Both the position numbers and the translations under genes were made by a program. The notes below the pieces were generated by a model. That model saw nothing but the letters and a program-made list of their open reading frames with translations, made no database searches and was not told the origin of the DNA. Below are positions 62,933-64,000 of a DNA stretch of 64,000 nt, piece by piece. This DNA is from Mucilaginibacter segetis (GTDB lineage: Bacteria; Bacteroidota; Bacteroidia; Sphingobacteriales; Sphingobacteriaceae): NCBI RefSeq assembly GCF_016522075.1, contig NZ_JAEHFW010000003.1:830999-894998 (forward strand), given 5' to 3'. Numbering within the stretch: the first letter of the stretch is position 1; each line of letters opens with the position of its first letter.

Positions 62933-64000
62933 TTATTCTACTGTATAAATAAATACCGTTCTGCCGGTTTGCCCTTTAGCACCGATACCTTCCATCACTA
63001 CCCGGTAAGTACCTTTGCTGCCCATATTTGGGAATTCCACAGAAGCCTCTCCGTTCTCATCGGGGATAATATCCGGGTTCCAGTACACCACATCACGCAG
63101 ATCCGCTTTTTTATTTTCCGCGTCATATTTAGGGATGTAAAACTCCCGCGACTGGTAATAGCCCTGTAGTTTAATAGCCTTCATACCGGCTACCACATCC
63201 TTGCTATAATTATGATAAGGGTCATGTAGTTTGGTATTGATCACAATGATTTGTGAATCAAAAACACCCAAAGAAAGACCTGTATGTAATATTTCTATCG
63301 ATTCTACTTCATCCGGTCCCAATTGCTGTATCATGCCGTTATCCATTAATGCCCCATCTACAACAGTTTCGAAATGTTTATATAGAGGCCTGCCACCTGT
63401 ATAATGTGGCTCATTGTTTTTATCAAACCTTATAAAAGGATTTGCTTTAGTTATTGCAGTAGCTAAACTATGTTCATCTTTTATCTTTTCATTATCAATC
63501 ACCTCATCGGCGAACATGCGGTCGCCTACGGAGGAGTACACCTTTTTTTTCGCTTTAATATCGACCTGTTTAAGCTGAACACCCCGTCTTAGAACGTTAT
63601 TCTGTTCCATTTCGGTAAACCTTTTTTTGCTGGCATCGGCTTCCGCCAGCAGCGGGGTAGCTACGGTATCCGCAGGCATCAATGGCGGCAGAGGCTGTAT
63701 CAGGGGAAGAGGCAGGCTATCCGGGCGGATAATCGTTTTATAGCGGTTCTTCACATCCTTGGCCTGTATGGCAAAAGATCGCTCCCCGTAAAACTCCAGG
63801 CGGTCAAAGTTAAACCGGCCCCCGGCATTGGTCAGTGTATCGGCAAAAAAAGGCGCGCCGCCGATAACCGCGAATGCCGAAACCTTGCTGCCGCTGATGG
63901 GCTCCTGTTTGTTGGTGAGCAGGGTGCCGCTGATGTGCAGCCCCTGTTCGGGCAGGAACATGGTGCTGTCCGCGGTTTGTTTTTTCCATACGAAACGGCG
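62933..64000 (-). CDS. Plug-domain surface protein (TonB-receptor-plug/CRD type), 5' end outside window
   Basis: The frame is open to the right edge, so only the C-terminal 355 residues or so are seen. An Ig-like carboxypeptidase-regulatory domain (HISGTLLTNKQEPISGSKV) starts the visible part. A proline-rich linker follows, then KKKVYSSVGDRMFADEVID and a plug-like domain with VDGALMDNGMIQQLGPDEVESIEIL. The protein ends with a beta domain (GEASVEFPNMGSKGTYRVVMEGI). No beta-barrel follows, so it is one of the large Bacteroidota envelope proteins with a plug domain, not a complete TonB receptor. Confidence 0.75.
   Translation of the reverse strand, partial: RRFVWKKQTADSTMFLPEQGLHISGTLLTNKQEPISGSKVSAFAVIGGAPFFADTLTNAGGRFNFDRLEFYGERSFAIQAKDVKNRYKTIIRPDSLPLPLIQPLPPLMPADTVATPLLAEADASKKRFTEMEQNNVLRRGVQLKQVDIKAKKKVYSSVGDRMFADEVIDNEKIKDEHSLATAITKANPFIRFDKNNEPHYTGGRPLYKHFETVVDGALMDNGMIQQLGPDEVESIEILHTGLSLGVFDSQIIVINTKLHDPYHNYSKDVVAGMKAIKLQGYYQSREFYIPKYDAENKKADLRDVVYWNPDIIPDENGEASVEFPNMGSKGTYRVVMEGIGAKGQTGRTVFIYTVE

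Overview
The window looks like a chromosomal segment of a Bacteroidota member, most likely Sphingobacteriaceae (Mucilaginibacter/Pedobacter-like). The signs are the TAnnTTTG promoter elements before many genes, the near absence of Shine-Dalgarno sites, a TPR/beta-propeller/OmpA protein of PorE type, a periplasmic-TPR lipoprotein histidine kinase, a plug-domain outer-membrane protein, and intergenic DNA much richer in A+T than the genes. The genus is an inference from gene style only.

Layout. 1-21 kb is mostly housekeeping: the end of a chromate transporter, dnaB, an rRNA/tRNA ribose methyltransferase, manC, recQ, a DUF2254 membrane protein, a PorE-like protein, queE, folD-lepA, a zinc-ribbon/CPBP protease pair, an orphan clan GH-A glycosidase, a Y-family polymerase and a RibD/DHFR-like reductase. 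19.1-21.1 kb is a less ordinary patch. It holds a 10-bp-arm palindrome before the polymerase gene, a cluster of GTTCCGC/GCGGAAC repeats, a small ORF that appears frameshifted, and an A+T-rich orphan membrane protein.

22.0-46.4 kb is one large surface-polysaccharide locus with almost every gene on the + strand and many start/stop overlaps. It runs SLBB export protein, Wzz, then six nucleotide-sugar genes (DdhD, DdhA, DdhB, an SDR reductase, a YerE-like TPP enzyme, DdhC), then five glycosyltransferases, Wzx, an acyltransferase, an epimerase, Wzy, a secreted beta-helix protein, a heptose kinase and isomerase, and the initiating WcaJ-type transferase. The six sugar genes match the known route to CDP-3,6-dideoxy-4-ketohexose plus the two-carbon branching step of yersiniose. 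The locus therefore probably makes a branched-chain 3,6-dideoxyhexose (yersiniose-type) and builds it into a Wzx/Wzy-assembled polysaccharide. Two tRNA-Leu genes (CAA and UAG) bracket the locus.

46.5-64 kb is mixed: a UMF1-type MFS transporter with a LutA-like CCG protein, a beta-CASP metallo-hydrolase preceded by a long hairpin, an NtrC-type regulator with an altered GAFTGA loop, RNase P RNA, a DinB-family/lipoprotein/SCO/cytochrome c operon, a GH1 beta-glucosidase overlapping tail-to-tail with a TPR histidine kinase, a glutaryl-CoA dehydrogenase-like enzyme, folB, a GlcD-type oxidase, a thioesterase, an Hsp20 with an unusually strong Shine-Dalgarno, and the C-terminal part of a plug-domain surface protein cut by the window end.

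Two themes recur. First, seven genes carry TAnnTTTG only 4-10 bases before the ATG, which predicts leaderless or nearly leaderless mRNAs. Second, convergent genes are packed so tightly that several pairs share or nearly share their stop codons.
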